DNA of 64,000 nt from Rhodococcus qingshengii (GTDB lineage Bacteria; Actinomycetota; Actinomycetes; Mycobacteriales; Mycobacteriaceae), in NCBI RefSeq assembly GCF_021025955.1, contig NZ_JAJNCL010000008.1:212593-276592 (forward strand). The letters run 5' to 3'. Within the stretch, counting starts at the first letter, position 1; every line of letters starts with the position of its first letter. Shown here in pieces: positions 19,115-28,060 of the stretch. Both the position numbers and the translations under genes were made by a program. The notes beneath the pieces are model-generated. The model was not told the DNA's origin, made no database searches, and was given only the letters and a program-made list of their open reading frames with translations.

Positions 19115-20752
19115 TCAGGCGCCGATCTTGACGGTCGCCCGCTCGAGGATCGGCGCGACGTCGATCCCCCTCGGCAGGGTTCCGAACACGCTCCCCCAGC
19201 TATTTCCGAGCCGACTCGCGCAGAATGCGTCGGCCACCGCGGGGTGCCCGTACCGAAGCAGCAGCGAGGCTTGCAGTGCGAGTGCCATGTCGCCGACAAT
19301 CTTTCGCGCCCGGTATTCGATGTCGTCGAATTCGCCGAATGCCGCCTCGAGATCCCGCACGGCCTGATCGAAGTGGGCGTCCACGCCACTCGCTTGTTTC
19401 AATTCGTCGAAGAACACCTGCAGTGTTTCGGGTTGCTTCGCCATCGCCCGGAGTGTGTCGAGCGCCGCGACGTTGCCCGACCCTTCCCACACCGAGAGCA
19501 GCGGAGCCTCGCGATAGATGCGCGGCATCCGGGATTCCTCGACGTATCCGTTTCCGCCCAGACATTCGAGTGCCTCGGCAGCGTGGATCGGTCCGCGCTT
19601 GCAGACGAAGTACTTGCTCACGGCCAACGAAATGCGTCGTAGCGCGGTCGCGTGGGCATCGCCCGCGGTTGCGCGGTCGGTCAGAGCGGCCAGCCACATC
19701 GCGACGGTAGTCGACGCTTCCGATTCCACCGCCAGATCTGCCAGAACATTTCGCATCAAAGGTTGGTCGATCAGGTTGGCGCCGAACGCACTTCGATGAT
19801 TCGCGTGGTGAACTGCCTGCATGGTACCGACGCGCATGCCGGTGGCCGTGCCGATCGTGCAGTCCAACCGGGTCATGTTGACCATCTCGATGATGGTGCG
19901 CACGCCCCGGCCTTCTTCGCCGACCATCCACGCGAGAGCGTCGCGGTACTCGACCTCACTGCTCGCGTTGGAATGATTCCCCAACTTGTCCTTCAGGCGC
20001 TGTAGGTACATGTTGTTGAGCGAGCCGTCCGGCAGGACCCGCGGAAGAAAGAAGCACGACAGGCCACCCGGTGCCTGGGCGAGGACGAGGAACACGTCCG
20101 ACATCGGCGCGGAGGTGAACCACTTGTGGCCCGTCAGCAGGTAGCTGCCGTCGGATTGTGGCACTGCCCTTGTGGTTCCGGCACGAACATCCGAACCGCC
20201 CTGCTTTTCCGTCATCGACATACCGGCGATCAATCCGGGTTTGGTGAGGGGAGCTTTCAGCGCCGGATCGTAGTGCCGCGTGGTCAGGAGGGGTTCGTAC
20301 TGCGCGGCCAGATCCGTGTTGTGCCGCAGCGCGGGGATCACGGCGTACGTCATGGAGATGGGGCAGCCGTGACCGGCGTCGGTTTGACCCCACACGGCCA
20401 TCTTCGCGGCGCGGACGAGGTGTGCGTGTGGATTCGGGTCCACCCACGGAGCGCCGTGCAGTCCCAATTCCACTGCGGTGCTCATGAGTTGGTGATAGGC
20501 GGGGTCGTAGCGGACCTCGTCGATACGGTTGCCGTAGCGGTCGTGGGTTCGTAGGACGGGCGGGTGCTCCTCGGCCAGATCGCCCCACTCCTGGGCTTGC
20601 GCGCTTCCGGCGCGGACCCCGACGCGATGAACCTCTTCGAGCGCGTCCGAAGCTCCCTCGCGGTGCAGTGCCTCGAGAATCGGCGCGTATTCGGCTGCGT
20701 CGTAATCGATCAGGGGCGGAACCTGATTAGTGACCTCATGCGTGGGTGTCAT
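19115..20752 (-). CDS. AidB-like acyl-CoA dehydrogenase
   Basis: 545-residue flavoprotein of the acyl-CoA dehydrogenase superfamily. Length and the segments MTEKQGGSDVRAGTTRA, HKWFTSAPMSDVFLVLAQ and LLSVWEGSGNVAALDTLR are characteristic of the AidB branch (alkylation-response protein) rather than short beta-oxidation dehydrogenases. It uses FAD; the physiological substrate is unclear even for AidB. Its start overlaps the end of the upstream TetR gene by 17 bases, so the pair is one transcript. Confidence 0.93.
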   Translation of the reverse strand: MTPTHEVTNQVPPLIDYDAAEYAPILEALHREGASDALEEVHRVGVRAGSAQAQEWGDLAEEHPPVLRTHDRYGNRIDEVRYDPAYHQLMSTAVELGLHGAPWVDPNPHAHLVRAAKMAVWGQTDAGHGCPISMTYAVIPALRHNTDLAAQYEPLLTTRHYDPALKAPLTKPGLIAGMSMTEKQGGSDVRAGTTRAVPQSDGSYLLTGHKWFTSAPMSDVFLVLAQAPGGLSCFFLPRVLPDGSLNNMYLQRLKDKLGNHSNASSEVEYRDALAWMVGEEGRGVRTIIEMVNMTRLDCTIGTATGMRVGTMQAVHHANHRSAFGANLIDQPLMRNVLADLAVESEASTTVAMWLAALTDRATAGDAHATALRRISLAVSKYFVCKRGPIHAAEALECLGGNGYVEESRMPRIYREAPLLSVWEGSGNVAALDTLRAMAKQPETLQVFFDELKQASGVDAHFDQAVRDLEAAFGEFDDIEYRARKIVGDMALALQASLLLRYGHPAVADAFCASRLGNSWGSVFGTLPRGIDVAPILERATVKIGA

Positions 20753-21359
20753 CGAAGCTCCCTAACGATCGAAGGGTGAAGGCGAGAATGGCGTCGATCG
20801 TGGCGGGATCGGTGGTGCCGCCGCGAAGCGGAAGGATCAGGGCCTCGCCGATTGCCCCGACGATGCACGCTGCCGTCAGAGTGGCGTCCTGTGGCGGTAT
20901 CTCACCGGTGTCGACTGCCGAGCGAATTGCGGTGGCCAGGCAATCGCGGAACGATTCACGAAACATGAGGCGCTGTTCGTCGACGAGTGGATCCACCGGT
21001 TCCACCAGCAGGGCATAGGCGAGAACCGGTGCGCGCATGGCACGTTCGGCGAAGGTACGAACCGACGCTGATACGGCGGAGCGGTGGTTGCCTTCCAGAT
21101 GTCGGGCGCTGTCTCCGGCGTCCCGGGCTGCGGATACCTCACGGCTGCAGACAGATTGGAACACTTCGGCGAACAGTTCGCCCTTGCCGTCGAAATGTCG
21201 ATACAGCGTCCCGGTGCCGACGCCGGCGTTCTTGGCCACCGCGGCGATGGAGCATCCCGCATAGCCGTGGGTTGCTACTGCCGTCGTGGCGGCCTCGAGC
21301 AGTCGGGCACGTTGGGCGTCCAGTCTTTCCTGTACTGCCGGAGTGCGGCGATAGGCCAT
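20736..21359 (-). CDS. TetR family regulator upstream of the AidB-like gene
   Basis: 207 residues with a clear TetR helix-turn-helix (GYAGCSIAAVAKNAGVGTGTLYRHFDGKGELFAEVF). ATG 21359 (MAYRRTP) is chosen over an in-frame TTG at 21395. It lies 54 bases after the epimerase gene on the same strand and overlaps the acyl-CoA dehydrogenase start by 17 bases, so it probably controls that gene. Confidence 0.92.
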   Translation of the reverse strand: MAYRRTPAVQERLDAQRARLLEAATTAVATHGYAGCSIAAVAKNAGVGTGTLYRHFDGKGELFAEVFQSVCSREVSAARDAGDSARHLEGNHRSAVSASVRTFAERAMRAPVLAYALLVEPVDPLVDEQRLMFRESFRDCLATAIRSAVDTGEIPPQDATLTAACIVGAIGEALILPLRGGTTDPATIDAILAFTLRSLGSFDDTHA

Positions 21360-21413
21360 GTGAAGAAGTGAACACCCGTTCCGTTCTTGCGTCAAGAGCC
21401 CCTGGCTGCAGAT

Positions 21414-22355
21414 TCAGGCAGCAGCGGTGCGAGCCTGTTCCGCGCGCCACCACGCGACGGTCTCCTGGGCGGCCTGATCGAGCGGCGTCGGTGAGAGGCC
21501 GAGCAGCACTTCGCTGGCACTCGAGTCCATGACAAACGGCTTGGTGAACTGGTAATTCATCTCCGCGAGTTCGCGGCTGTCGGTGTTGATCTTGCCGACG
21601 GCGTCGAGCACCCAGGCGGGCAGGACGCCCACCTTGGCGGGGGATGTCCCGGCGGCTCGGGCGAAGGCCTCGGCGATCTTGCGCTGAGTGAGCGCGGGGC
21701 CGGTGGGTGCGTGGATGACGGAGTTCCAGAGTTCGGGGTTCTGTGCTGCCGCGATCATCGCTGCTGCGAGATCGGGAATGTAGGTGAAGGAGTGCGGCTG
21801 GTCTGCGGAACCGATGACACGAATCTTCTTACCTGCCATGATCTTCGGAACCATGCGCTCGCCGGCGTGGGCGGTGCGGACGCGGGGGCCGAAGAAGTCC
21901 GAGGCGACGACGCTCACGGTGGGTGTTGCCGAAGCCTCGCGAGCACGCAGCAGAGCAGTGCGCACGCCACGCTTGCCGCCGGTGGCGTTGCGTGGATCGG
22001 ATTCGGTCATCAGGGTGTCGGAGTTGTAGGCGTAGAGGCTTTCGGGGAAGACCACGACGGCGCCGATGGATGCGGCCGCGTCGAGCACAACCTTTTCGGC
22101 CGCCGGGAGTTCCCGCTCCCAATCGGCTGCGTTGTAGGCGGCGTGGATGCAGTGGTAGATCGCCGTGGCGCCTTCGCTGACTGCGCGCAGGGCCTCGGAA
22201 TCCGAGACGTCGACGCGTCGACGGTCGATCAACGGGTGCTCCGGTCCGCTGCCGGACCTGGTCAGGAGGCGGACATTGATGCCCTGCTCGGCGAGCTGTC
22301 GCGCGACGGCGGATCCGACAGGTCCTGCTCCGGTGACGATTTCGAGGTTCGACAT
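21414..22355 (-). CDS. NAD(P)-dependent epimerase/dehydratase-like protein
   Basis: 313-residue Rossmann-fold protein of the extended SDR type. The N-terminus has a shortened nucleotide loop (VTGAGPVGSAVARQLAEQG) rather than the full TGxxGxxG. YNAADW and SESLYAYN-type segments occur where extended SDRs place the substrate-binding region, but no intact YxxxK is obvious, so it may be an NmrA-like or atypical member. ATG 22355 has AAGGAG upstream. Divergent from a TetR gene with two palindromic boxes between them. Confidence 0.85.
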   Translation of the reverse strand: MSNLEIVTGAGPVGSAVARQLAEQGINVRLLTRSGSGPEHPLIDRRRVDVSDSEALRAVSEGATAIYHCIHAAYNAADWERELPAAEKVVLDAAASIGAVVVFPESLYAYNSDTLMTESDPRNATGGKRGVRTALLRAREASATPTVSVVASDFFGPRVRTAHAGERMVPKIMAGKKIRVIGSADQPHSFTYIPDLAAAMIAAAQNPELWNSVIHAPTGPALTQRKIAEAFARAAGTSPAKVGVLPAWVLDAVGKINTDSRELAEMNYQFTKPFVMDSSASEVLLGLSPTPLDQAAQETVAWWRAEQARTAAA

Positions 22356-22384
22356 GGTGTGCTCCTTCTCGTTTCGGGTGAACT

Positions 22385-22399
22385 GAGAGCACTGCTCTC
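22385..22399. promoter_or_regulatory. Palindromic operator box 1
   Basis: GAGAGCACTGCTCTC is a perfect 7-1-7 palindrome 30 bases upstream of the epimerase start. A second box with the same core lies at 22435-22447. Most likely bound by the divergent TetR regulator. Confidence 0.75.
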
Positions 22400-22434
22400 G
22401 TTTTCAAGAATGCACCCGTGTCCAAGTACTGTCA

Positions 22435-22447
22435 AGAGCAGTGCTCT
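22435..22447. promoter_or_regulatory. Palindromic operator box 2
   Basis: AGAGCAGTGCTCT, a perfect 6-1-6 palindrome with the same half-sites as box 1. A further half-site (CTGCTCTCG) follows at about 22460. It lies 43 bases upstream of the TetR start chosen here. Confidence 0.75.
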
Positions 22448-22489
22448 CTTTTGTTGATACTGCTCTCGGTCATGGGGCAAGATGGACTC

Positions 22490-23185
22490 ATGGTTGGGAC
22501 TCCTCGCGAGCGGGCGCGCGAACAGACGCTTCAGGACATCACCCGGATCGGACGCGAGCATCTTGCTGCCGTCGGCGCCGCAGCTTTGTCCCTGCGGGCC
22601 GTCGCGCGTGATCTGGGAGTCGTGTCCTCAGCGGTGTACCGCTACGTCGCCAGTCGCGACGAACTGCTGACTTTGTTGGTGGTGGACGGGTACACGGAAT
22701 TGGGCGCGGAAGTGGACGCCGCTGTGAATGCCGTTGCAGCAGAAGATTTTCGAGGACAGTTCGTTGCTCTCGGGCGCGCCGTCCGGAGTTGGGCGATCCG
22801 GGAGCCGGCCCGCTACGGTCTGCTGTTCGGCAGCCCCGTCCCCGGCTACGACGCTCCGGGCGAGCAGACCACCGGCCCTGGCACCCTCGTCGTGACCCGG
22901 CTGATCGGGATCATCGACGGCGCCCATCGCGCGGGTGCACTCACGGTGCGAGGGGGCTCGGACCTGAGTGACACGCTGGCAATGGACCTCGAGGGAGTGC
23001 GGAAAGAACTGGGCACCGACCTGCCGCCGGATGCCGCGGTGCGCGCAACTCTCGTCTGGGTATCGCTGTTCGGCTCGGTGAACTTCGAGGTGTTCGGGCA
23101 GTACGGAAGAGATACGTTCACCGACGCGGGTGAGATTTTCGAGCGGCATTTGGCATTACTTGCCGATGTGGCGGGTCTGACCTGA
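22490..23185 (+). CDS. TetR family regulator
   Basis: About 231 residues. The N-terminal helix-turn-helix (LSLRAVARDLGVVSSAVYRYVASRDELLTLLV) and a C-terminal domain of the TetR_C_13-like type (WAIREPARYGLLFGSPVPGY) are visible. ATG 22490 is chosen because earlier in-frame starts (22418, 22472) would bring the coding region onto or very near the operator boxes. Presumed repressor of the divergent epimerase gene and of itself. Confidence 0.9.
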   Translation: MVGTPRERAREQTLQDITRIGREHLAAVGAAALSLRAVARDLGVVSSAVYRYVASRDELLTLLVVDGYTELGAEVDAAVNAVAAEDFRGQFVALGRAVRSWAIREPARYGLLFGSPVPGYDAPGEQTTGPGTLVVTRLIGIIDGAHRAGALTVRGGSDLSDTLAMDLEGVRKELGTDLPPDAAVRATLVWVSLFGSVNFEVFGQYGRDTFTDAGEIFERHLALLADVAGLT

Positions 23186-23239
23186 ACACGCCTGTGTCTG
23201 CGTTCCACCGCACGCAGTCGTCGGTGAGATGATGTCTTT

Positions 23240-23845
23240 GTGGCGCACGCAGAAGAACCCGAGGATCGAATGGCCTGGATAGAACCGGAGGTTCGTCCGG
23301 GCAGTTTGTTGGTGTCGTCGACCGATCTCACGGAACCTGCATTTCGCCGCACCGTCATCTACATGATCGAGCACAACGACGCCGGGAGCCTGGGCGTCGT
23401 CGTCAATCGGCCGAGTGAGACGGCCGTGCAGAACGTGCTGCCGCAGTGGTCGCCGTTGACCGCGCATCCTTCGGCGCTGTACATCGGTGGACCAGTCAAG
23501 CGTGACTCGGCGTTGTGCCTGGGCATCGCTCGCAACGGTGCACGGATCGACGGCGTCGCCGGCCTGCGGCGGGTGGACGGCAAGGTAGTCATGGTGGATC
23601 TGGACTCGGACCCGGAGGTCATCGCTCCTCTGGTCGAAGGGATCCGCATCTTTGCCGGGTACTCGGGTTGGACTCTGGGGCAGCTGGATTCGGAACTCGA
23701 GCGTGAAGACTGGATGGTGATCAGCTCACTGCCGTCGGATGTGCTGACGCCGCCCCGAGTCGATGTCTGGGCGCGGGTGCTACGACGCCAGCCGCTCCCC
23801 GTGGCAATGCTGGCCAGCCACCCCATCGAGGTCGAACGGAACTGA
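23240..23845 (+). CDS. YqgE/AlgH family protein (DUF179)
   Basis: 201 residues. PGSLLVSSTDLTEPAFRRTVIYMIEHND, followed by GSLGVVVNRPS, is the family signature, and the later YIGGPV and RIFAGYSGWTLGQLDSELE segments also match. Molecular function is not established. Corresponds to Rv0038 of mycobacteria. Start GTG 23240. Confidence 0.95.
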   Translation: MAHAEEPEDRMAWIEPEVRPGSLLVSSTDLTEPAFRRTVIYMIEHNDAGSLGVVVNRPSETAVQNVLPQWSPLTAHPSALYIGGPVKRDSALCLGIARNGARIDGVAGLRRVDGKVVMVDLDSDPEVIAPLVEGIRIFAGYSGWTLGQLDSELEREDWMVISSLPSDVLTPPRVDVWARVLRRQPLPVAMLASHPIEVERN

Positions 23846-23900
23846 CCTGTCGGAGGCCGATGATATTCCTGTGTCATCGTTTTCGAGAGAGGTGGCAGGA

Positions 23901-24119
23901 ATGATCGCTGAGCGTCAGATCCAGTGCGCGGATTGTGTTTCGGATGTCGATCACTGCCACGATTCTTTGCTGCGACATGTCGACGGATCGCTCGAATGCA
24001 CCGGCGAGAACTGTGTCGACCTGGCATCTGGTCGCCATGCGTTGTCCATCGATTGTGCTGAACTGCAGGGCGGTTGTGGCTGCGTCGACGCGACCCGAGA
24101 CGAGTTGCTCGCTAGCTGA
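23901..24119 (+). CDS. Small Cys/His-rich protein, putative metal binding
   Basis: 72 residues starting at ATG 23901, with GAGGTGGCAGG just upstream. It contains eight Cys (CxxC near residue 9, then DHCH, ECTGENC, a single Cys and CGC) and several His, a pattern suggesting a small zinc-binding fold. No signal peptide or membrane helix. I recall similar short proteins in other mycolata but cannot name a family. It follows yqgE by 55 bases and overlaps the end of the convergent BASS gene by 8 bases. Confidence 0.72.
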   Translation: MIAERQIQCADCVSDVDHCHDSLLRHVDGSLECTGENCVDLASGRHALSIDCAELQGGCGCVDATRDELLAS

Positions 24120-25092
24120 CGCTCACCGGATCCCGATTCGCGAAGCGTTGCGCCATCGCAGCGCAGACGATCAGTTGGATCTGATGGAAGATCATCAGCG
24201 GCAACACGATCAGGCCGACGGGCTGCCCGGCGAACAGCACGGCTGCCATCGGTAGGCCTGTCGCCAAGGACTTCTTCGACCCGCAGAAGATGATGACGAT
24301 CTGATCGGGCAGATCGAAGCCGAGTTTGCGCCCCGCGAAGGTGGTCACGCCGAGAACCAGCGCGAGGATCAGGCAGCACACGATTGTGAGGATCACGATC
24401 TGCCAGATCGTGATGGTGCTCCAGATCCCCTCTTTCATGCTTTCACTGAAGGCGGCGAAGACAACGAGGAGGATCGATCCGCGATCGACGTACTTGGTGG
24501 GTTCGGCGTACTTCTGCAGCCATCCGATCACCAGTGGGCGGATCAGCTGGCCCACGATGAACGGGATCAGCAGCTGCACGACGATGTCGAGGATCGACGA
24601 GAAGTCGACGGTCGCCTGGCCGGTGGTGTTCATCAGCAGAACCACCAGCAGCGGCGTGACGAAGACGCCGATCAGGTTGGAGAACGACGCACTGACGATC
24701 GCGCCCGCGACGTTCCCCTTGGCGATCGAGGTGAACGCGATCGACGACTGAACCGTCGACGGAACCAGGCACATGTAAAGGATGCCGGTGTAGAGGTCGT
24801 CGCTGATCAGGGTCGGCGACAGGAATCGCAGTGCTAGGCCGATCAGTGGGAACAGCACGAACGTCGCCGCGAGGACGACGGTGTGCAGTCGCCAGTGCTT
24901 GACGCCCTTCCACGCTTCCTGCGGCGAGAGCCGTGCGCCGTAGAGCAGGAACAGGAAGCCGATGGCGATCTTGGTGGCCCAGTTCAGAATGCTCTCCGCG
25001 GTACCCGATACCGGGAACACACTTCCGAGCACGCCGGCGATGATGATGCCGAGGATGAACCCGTCGATGTAGAACCTACTGAGAAACTTCAC
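24112..25092 (-). CDS. Bile acid:sodium symporter (BASS) family transporter, YfeH-like
   Basis: 326 residues, about ten hydrophobic helices. FLYGARLSPQEAWKGVKHWRLH and the segment YMCLVPSTVQSSIAFTSIAKGNVAGAIVSASFSNLIGVF are typical of the YfeH/SLC10A7-like branch. Start GTG 25092 (VKFLSRFYIDGF) gives a GTGA overlap with the stop of the upstream MFS gene. Longer in-frame starts would read far into that gene. Substrate unknown; co-expression with the MFS gene is expected. Confidence 0.88.
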   Translation of the reverse strand: MKFLSRFYIDGFILGIIIAGVLGSVFPVSGTAESILNWATKIAIGFLFLLYGARLSPQEAWKGVKHWRLHTVVLAATFVLFPLIGLALRFLSPTLISDDLYTGILYMCLVPSTVQSSIAFTSIAKGNVAGAIVSASFSNLIGVFVTPLLVVLLMNTTGQATVDFSSILDIVVQLLIPFIVGQLIRPLVIGWLQKYAEPTKYVDRGSILLVVFAAFSESMKEGIWSTITIWQIVILTIVCCLILALVLGVTTFAGRKLGFDLPDQIVIIFCGSKKSLATGLPMAAVLFAGQPVGLIVLPLMIFHQIQLIVCAAMAQRFANRDPVSVS

Positions 25093-26366
25093 CTGGCTAA
25101 GGATAACGGCGTGCGTCGACGGGTCTCTCGAGCCCCACGAAGGTTGAAGCCCATCACGGCCAGGCACAGCAGCGTCCCGACGATCGACAGTTCAATGATG
25201 GCCGTCTGCATTCCCTGGATGGTGATGGCGATACCCGCGATGATCGACGGAATCGCGAGTCCCGCGTAGCTGACGGTGAAGAACGCGGCCAGAACTCCGC
25301 CGTGGCTCTCGCGGGCGTGGGTTCGGGCGGCGGCGTTGACTCGCTTCATGCCGCCGGCAAAGGCCAGACCGTGTCCGGCGCCGACCACGACGGTGATGAC
25401 GCTCAGCAGCGCAAGGCTGGGGACGAGGTCGACCACGAGTAGGCCGATCATTCCGAGGGCGAGGATCCCCAGTCCGACGGTGACGGACGTCCTCGGGTCC
25501 ATGCGACTCCCGCCGAGCTGCGCGATCACCGAGCAGATCATGACCAGTGCAGCTGCCCCGCCGCCGAGTAGGAGGTTGTCGATGTTCAGCAGGCTGGTCA
25601 TCCACGACGGGACCACCGACTGGAAGAGCCCGACTGCGCCCCACGACAGCGCGACGGCGAGCGAGCTGAGCCAGAACGTCTCTCGAATGGTGGCGGGAAC
25701 ATGCGGCATCTGGAAGAACCGCTTCGGGCGTGTGACGTCCCCGATCCGCGGCAGTAACAGCAACACGATCAGTGCCGGGATGAACGCGACAAGGAAGATC
25801 AGATACGGCAACCGCAGCGGTTGCGGAAGGTACTGGGCGATCGCACCGGACACGAGTGGTCCGAGTGCACCGCCCAACGCACCCGTCACCGTCGAGACGA
25901 GCGCTGCCCGTCGGTGATCGAACTTCGGTTCCTGCTCCACCAGAGCGGCACTGCCCGCCGCACTGGCCGCACCCACCGCGATGCCCTGAGCGACGCGTCC
26001 GACGAACAACCACACCGTCGCGTCGGCGAATGCCAGGACGAGAGTGCCGACGACGCTCAGCGCGAGCGCAGTCAGAAGCACGGTGCGTCGACCGAGGGCG
26101 TCGGACAGCGGTCCGAAGAAGAGCAACGCCGGAACGAGGCCGGCGACGTAGACGCCGTAGATGAGCGTCTGGATGGTGGGCGTGAACCCGAACTCGGTCC
26201 GGTACAGCCCGTAGACGGAGGTGGGCATGTTCGCGCCCAGAAGGATCACGGTGAGGACGTAGCCCACGCCGTAGAAGTGTCGGTTGGTGCGGCGTGTGCG
26301 TTGTTCGGTGGCGACAGCGGTGGCGGACGTGGGAAGCCCCTCCTGAAGACTGAGTCGAAAATACAT
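25089..26366 (-). CDS. MFS efflux transporter
   Basis: 425 residues, twelve predicted helices. The motif FGPLSDALGRRTVLLTAL between helices 2 and 3 and AQGIAVGAASAAGSAALVE later are major facilitator signatures typical of drug or metabolite exporters. ATG 26366. Divergent from a GntR/FCD regulator and translationally coupled to the BASS gene. Confidence 0.9.
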   Translation of the reverse strand: MYFRLSLQEGLPTSATAVATEQRTRRTNRHFYGVGYVLTVILLGANMPTSVYGLYRTEFGFTPTIQTLIYGVYVAGLVPALLFFGPLSDALGRRTVLLTALALSVVGTLVLAFADATVWLFVGRVAQGIAVGAASAAGSAALVEQEPKFDHRRAALVSTVTGALGGALGPLVSGAIAQYLPQPLRLPYLIFLVAFIPALIVLLLLPRIGDVTRPKRFFQMPHVPATIRETFWLSSLAVALSWGAVGLFQSVVPSWMTSLLNIDNLLLGGGAAALVMICSVIAQLGGSRMDPRTSVTVGLGILALGMIGLLVVDLVPSLALLSVITVVVGAGHGLAFAGGMKRVNAAARTHARESHGGVLAAFFTVSYAGLAIPSIIAGIAITIQGMQTAIIELSIVGTLLCLAVMGFNLRGARETRRRTPLSLAR

Positions 26367-26373
26367 GGGTCGT

Positions 26374-26388
26374 CCTACGTATCGTAGG
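26374..26388. promoter_or_regulatory. Palindrome in the MFS/GntR divergent promoter
   Basis: CCTACG-tat-CGTAGG is a perfect 6-3-6 palindrome starting 8 bases upstream of the MFS start and 41 bases before the GntR start. Likely operator of the GntR regulator. Confidence 0.55.
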
Positions 26389-26428
26389 TGAGTGGAATGA
26401 TCGCCGCGAATGCTGTGAGGATGAGTAG

Positions 26429-27124
26429 ATGACCGTTGTTCGCAAGGAGTCCGCGTACGAGCAATCCCTCGACTGGATGCGCACGCAGATCTCCGACGGC
26501 GCCTGGACCGTTGGCAACCGTGTTCCGACCGAGCCGGAGTTGATGAGTGTTCTCGGCGTCGGCCGGAACACCGTGCGCGAAGCGATCAAGACATTGACCT
26601 CTACAGGAGTCCTGGAGATCCGTCGCGGATCAGGGACCTTCGTGCGTGCTCGGACCGACATCGGCGGCCTGCTCGGCAAACACGCGTCCGTCGACGAGAT
26701 GAAATACGTCTTCGAAGTGCGTCGTGCGCTCGAGATGGAAGCAGTCCGCTTGGCGTGTGAGCGTCGCAGCGCCGACGACGTTCGGACACTCCGTGAGCTG
26801 GCCGCCAAGCGTGACGTCCCAGCAGAGAACTTCGTCGACGTGGATCTCGCATTTCACATCGCCGTCGTCGATGCCGCTCACAATCCGGTTCTGACAGACC
26901 TGTTTGCCGGAATCCTCGAAACCGTTCGCGCCACCTACGAGGTGACCGAAGGGGTACATCCGCCGTCGCTGACGTCCTCGCATCACCGGGGAGTCGCCGA
27001 AGCCATTGCCGAACGAGATGTCAGCGAAGCAAGGGCGGCGGCGTGTGGGTACCTGGAAAAGACTCAGGAAGCGATCGGCTCCGGCTCGGCGGTTACCGAG
27101 TCCGGGCGTCGGCCAATCGGTTGA
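26429..27124 (+). CDS. FadR/FCD subfamily GntR regulator
   Basis: 231 residues: winged helix (TEPELMSVLGVGRNTVREAIKTLTSTGVLEIRRGSGTFV), then an all-helical FCD ligand domain with the metal-site style His of DVDLAFHIAVVDAAHNPVL and SSHHRGVAEAI. Presumably senses a carboxylate and controls the divergent MFS-BASS operon. Its 3' end overlaps the convergent DUF1648 gene by 32 bases. Confidence 0.92.
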   Translation: MTVVRKESAYEQSLDWMRTQISDGAWTVGNRVPTEPELMSVLGVGRNTVREAIKTLTSTGVLEIRRGSGTFVRARTDIGGLLGKHASVDEMKYVFEVRRALEMEAVRLACERRSADDVRTLRELAAKRDVPAENFVDVDLAFHIAVVDAAHNPVLTDLFAGILETVRATYEVTEGVHPPSLTSSHHRGVAEAIAERDVSEARAAACGYLEKTQEAIGSGSAVTESGRRPIG

Positions 27125-28052
27125 GGGACCCGGCGATGTCTTCGGCCTTCGGTGTTGTGATCGTGAGTCGGTCGCCACCGGCGAACGTGACGACCACCGC
27201 TGGCCCGGTGCGGGTGACGACGCCGTAGTTGCGACGACCCTTGGACTTGAGTCCCCAGCCGCCGAAGTCCGCGAACGGTTTGATCTCCGCGACGTCGGCT
27301 CCGACAACTTCGTCGATGCCGTAGGTCATCGCAGCCGTCCCCATGTTGATCACCCGAATTTCCCGTTCGTCGACGATCACCCGGAAGCGAACCAGGCTGA
27401 CGACGAGCAGTCCGAGTGCCCCGAAGATGAACAGCGGCCAGACTGACCGCATCGCCAACGCCATGACGACTCCGGGCGACAGAGTGATCGCAGCGAGGAT
27501 CACCGACCCCTTGGTGCTGAATCCGACGTCGTCGGAGATAGGTAGAGGGCAGGTGCTTCGCGGCAACCCCACCGAGGGCTCGATCGCGGCAACAGTGCGG
27601 ACGCGGTAGTCACGCAGGAATGAGGCACCGATCCAACCCAGCACCGCGCCGACGACAAAGCCGACACCGAGAGACCACAGCGGGAGTGACGTCGTAGTCG
27701 GATCGGTGACATCGAGTTGGGTGTAGAGCAGAGCGAAGTTCACTGTCGTGATGAGCCCGACCACGCTCAGTCCGACAACCAACATGAATCGACGCATCAT
27801 CAACATCGCAGGAGCAAGAGCGGCAATTGCGCTGAGACCGCCACCGAAGAGCAGCGTCAGAAGTGCAATGGTCCACGCGTTGGAAGACGGGGTGGAGAAG
27901 CCGTCCGGCGAGGTAGTGGTCCAGTGAGTCGCGATCTGCTCCGGGAGGCGAGGCTCCCACATTTTTGTCAGGACGAAGCCGAAGACCGCACACAACAGCG
28001 GAACGACTAGCCCGAATACGACCCCGGCCGGGTCGACCACGCGATGTTTCAC
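27093..28052 (-). CDS. DUF1648 domain membrane protein
   Basis: 319 residues. The N-terminal part has the DUF1648 pattern (MWEPRLPEQIATHWTTTSPDGF) between the first two helices, followed by about four further helices. A soluble C-terminal region (about 225-319, REIRVINMGTAAMTYGIDEVVGADVAEIKPF) looks like a bacterial PH-like fold. Start GTG 28052 lies five bases after the stop of the SdpI-like gene. The start codon itself falls inside a parS-like palindrome. Function unknown; DUF1648 accompanies SdpI in the B. subtilis SdpI immunity/sensor protein. Confidence 0.82.
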   Translation of the reverse strand: MKHRVVDPAGVVFGLVVPLLCAVFGFVLTKMWEPRLPEQIATHWTTTSPDGFSTPSSNAWTIALLTLLFGGGLSAIAALAPAMLMMRRFMLVVGLSVVGLITTVNFALLYTQLDVTDPTTTSLPLWSLGVGFVVGAVLGWIGASFLRDYRVRTVAAIEPSVGLPRSTCPLPISDDVGFSTKGSVILAAITLSPGVVMALAMRSVWPLFIFGALGLLVVSLVRFRVIVDEREIRVINMGTAAMTYGIDEVVGADVAEIKPFADFGGWGLKSKGRRNYGVVTRTGPAVVVTFAGGDRLTITTPKAEDIAGSLNRLADARTR

Positions 28053-28060
28053 GTGAATCA
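28045..28060. promoter_or_regulatory. parS: parS-like site at the DUF1648 gene start
   Basis: TGTTTCACGTGAATCA matches the parS consensus at 15 of 16 positions. It covers the end of the SdpI-like gene and the start codon of the DUF1648 gene, about 28 kb from the site in parA. A second origin-proximal ParB site is expected in many chromosomes. Confidence 0.8.
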
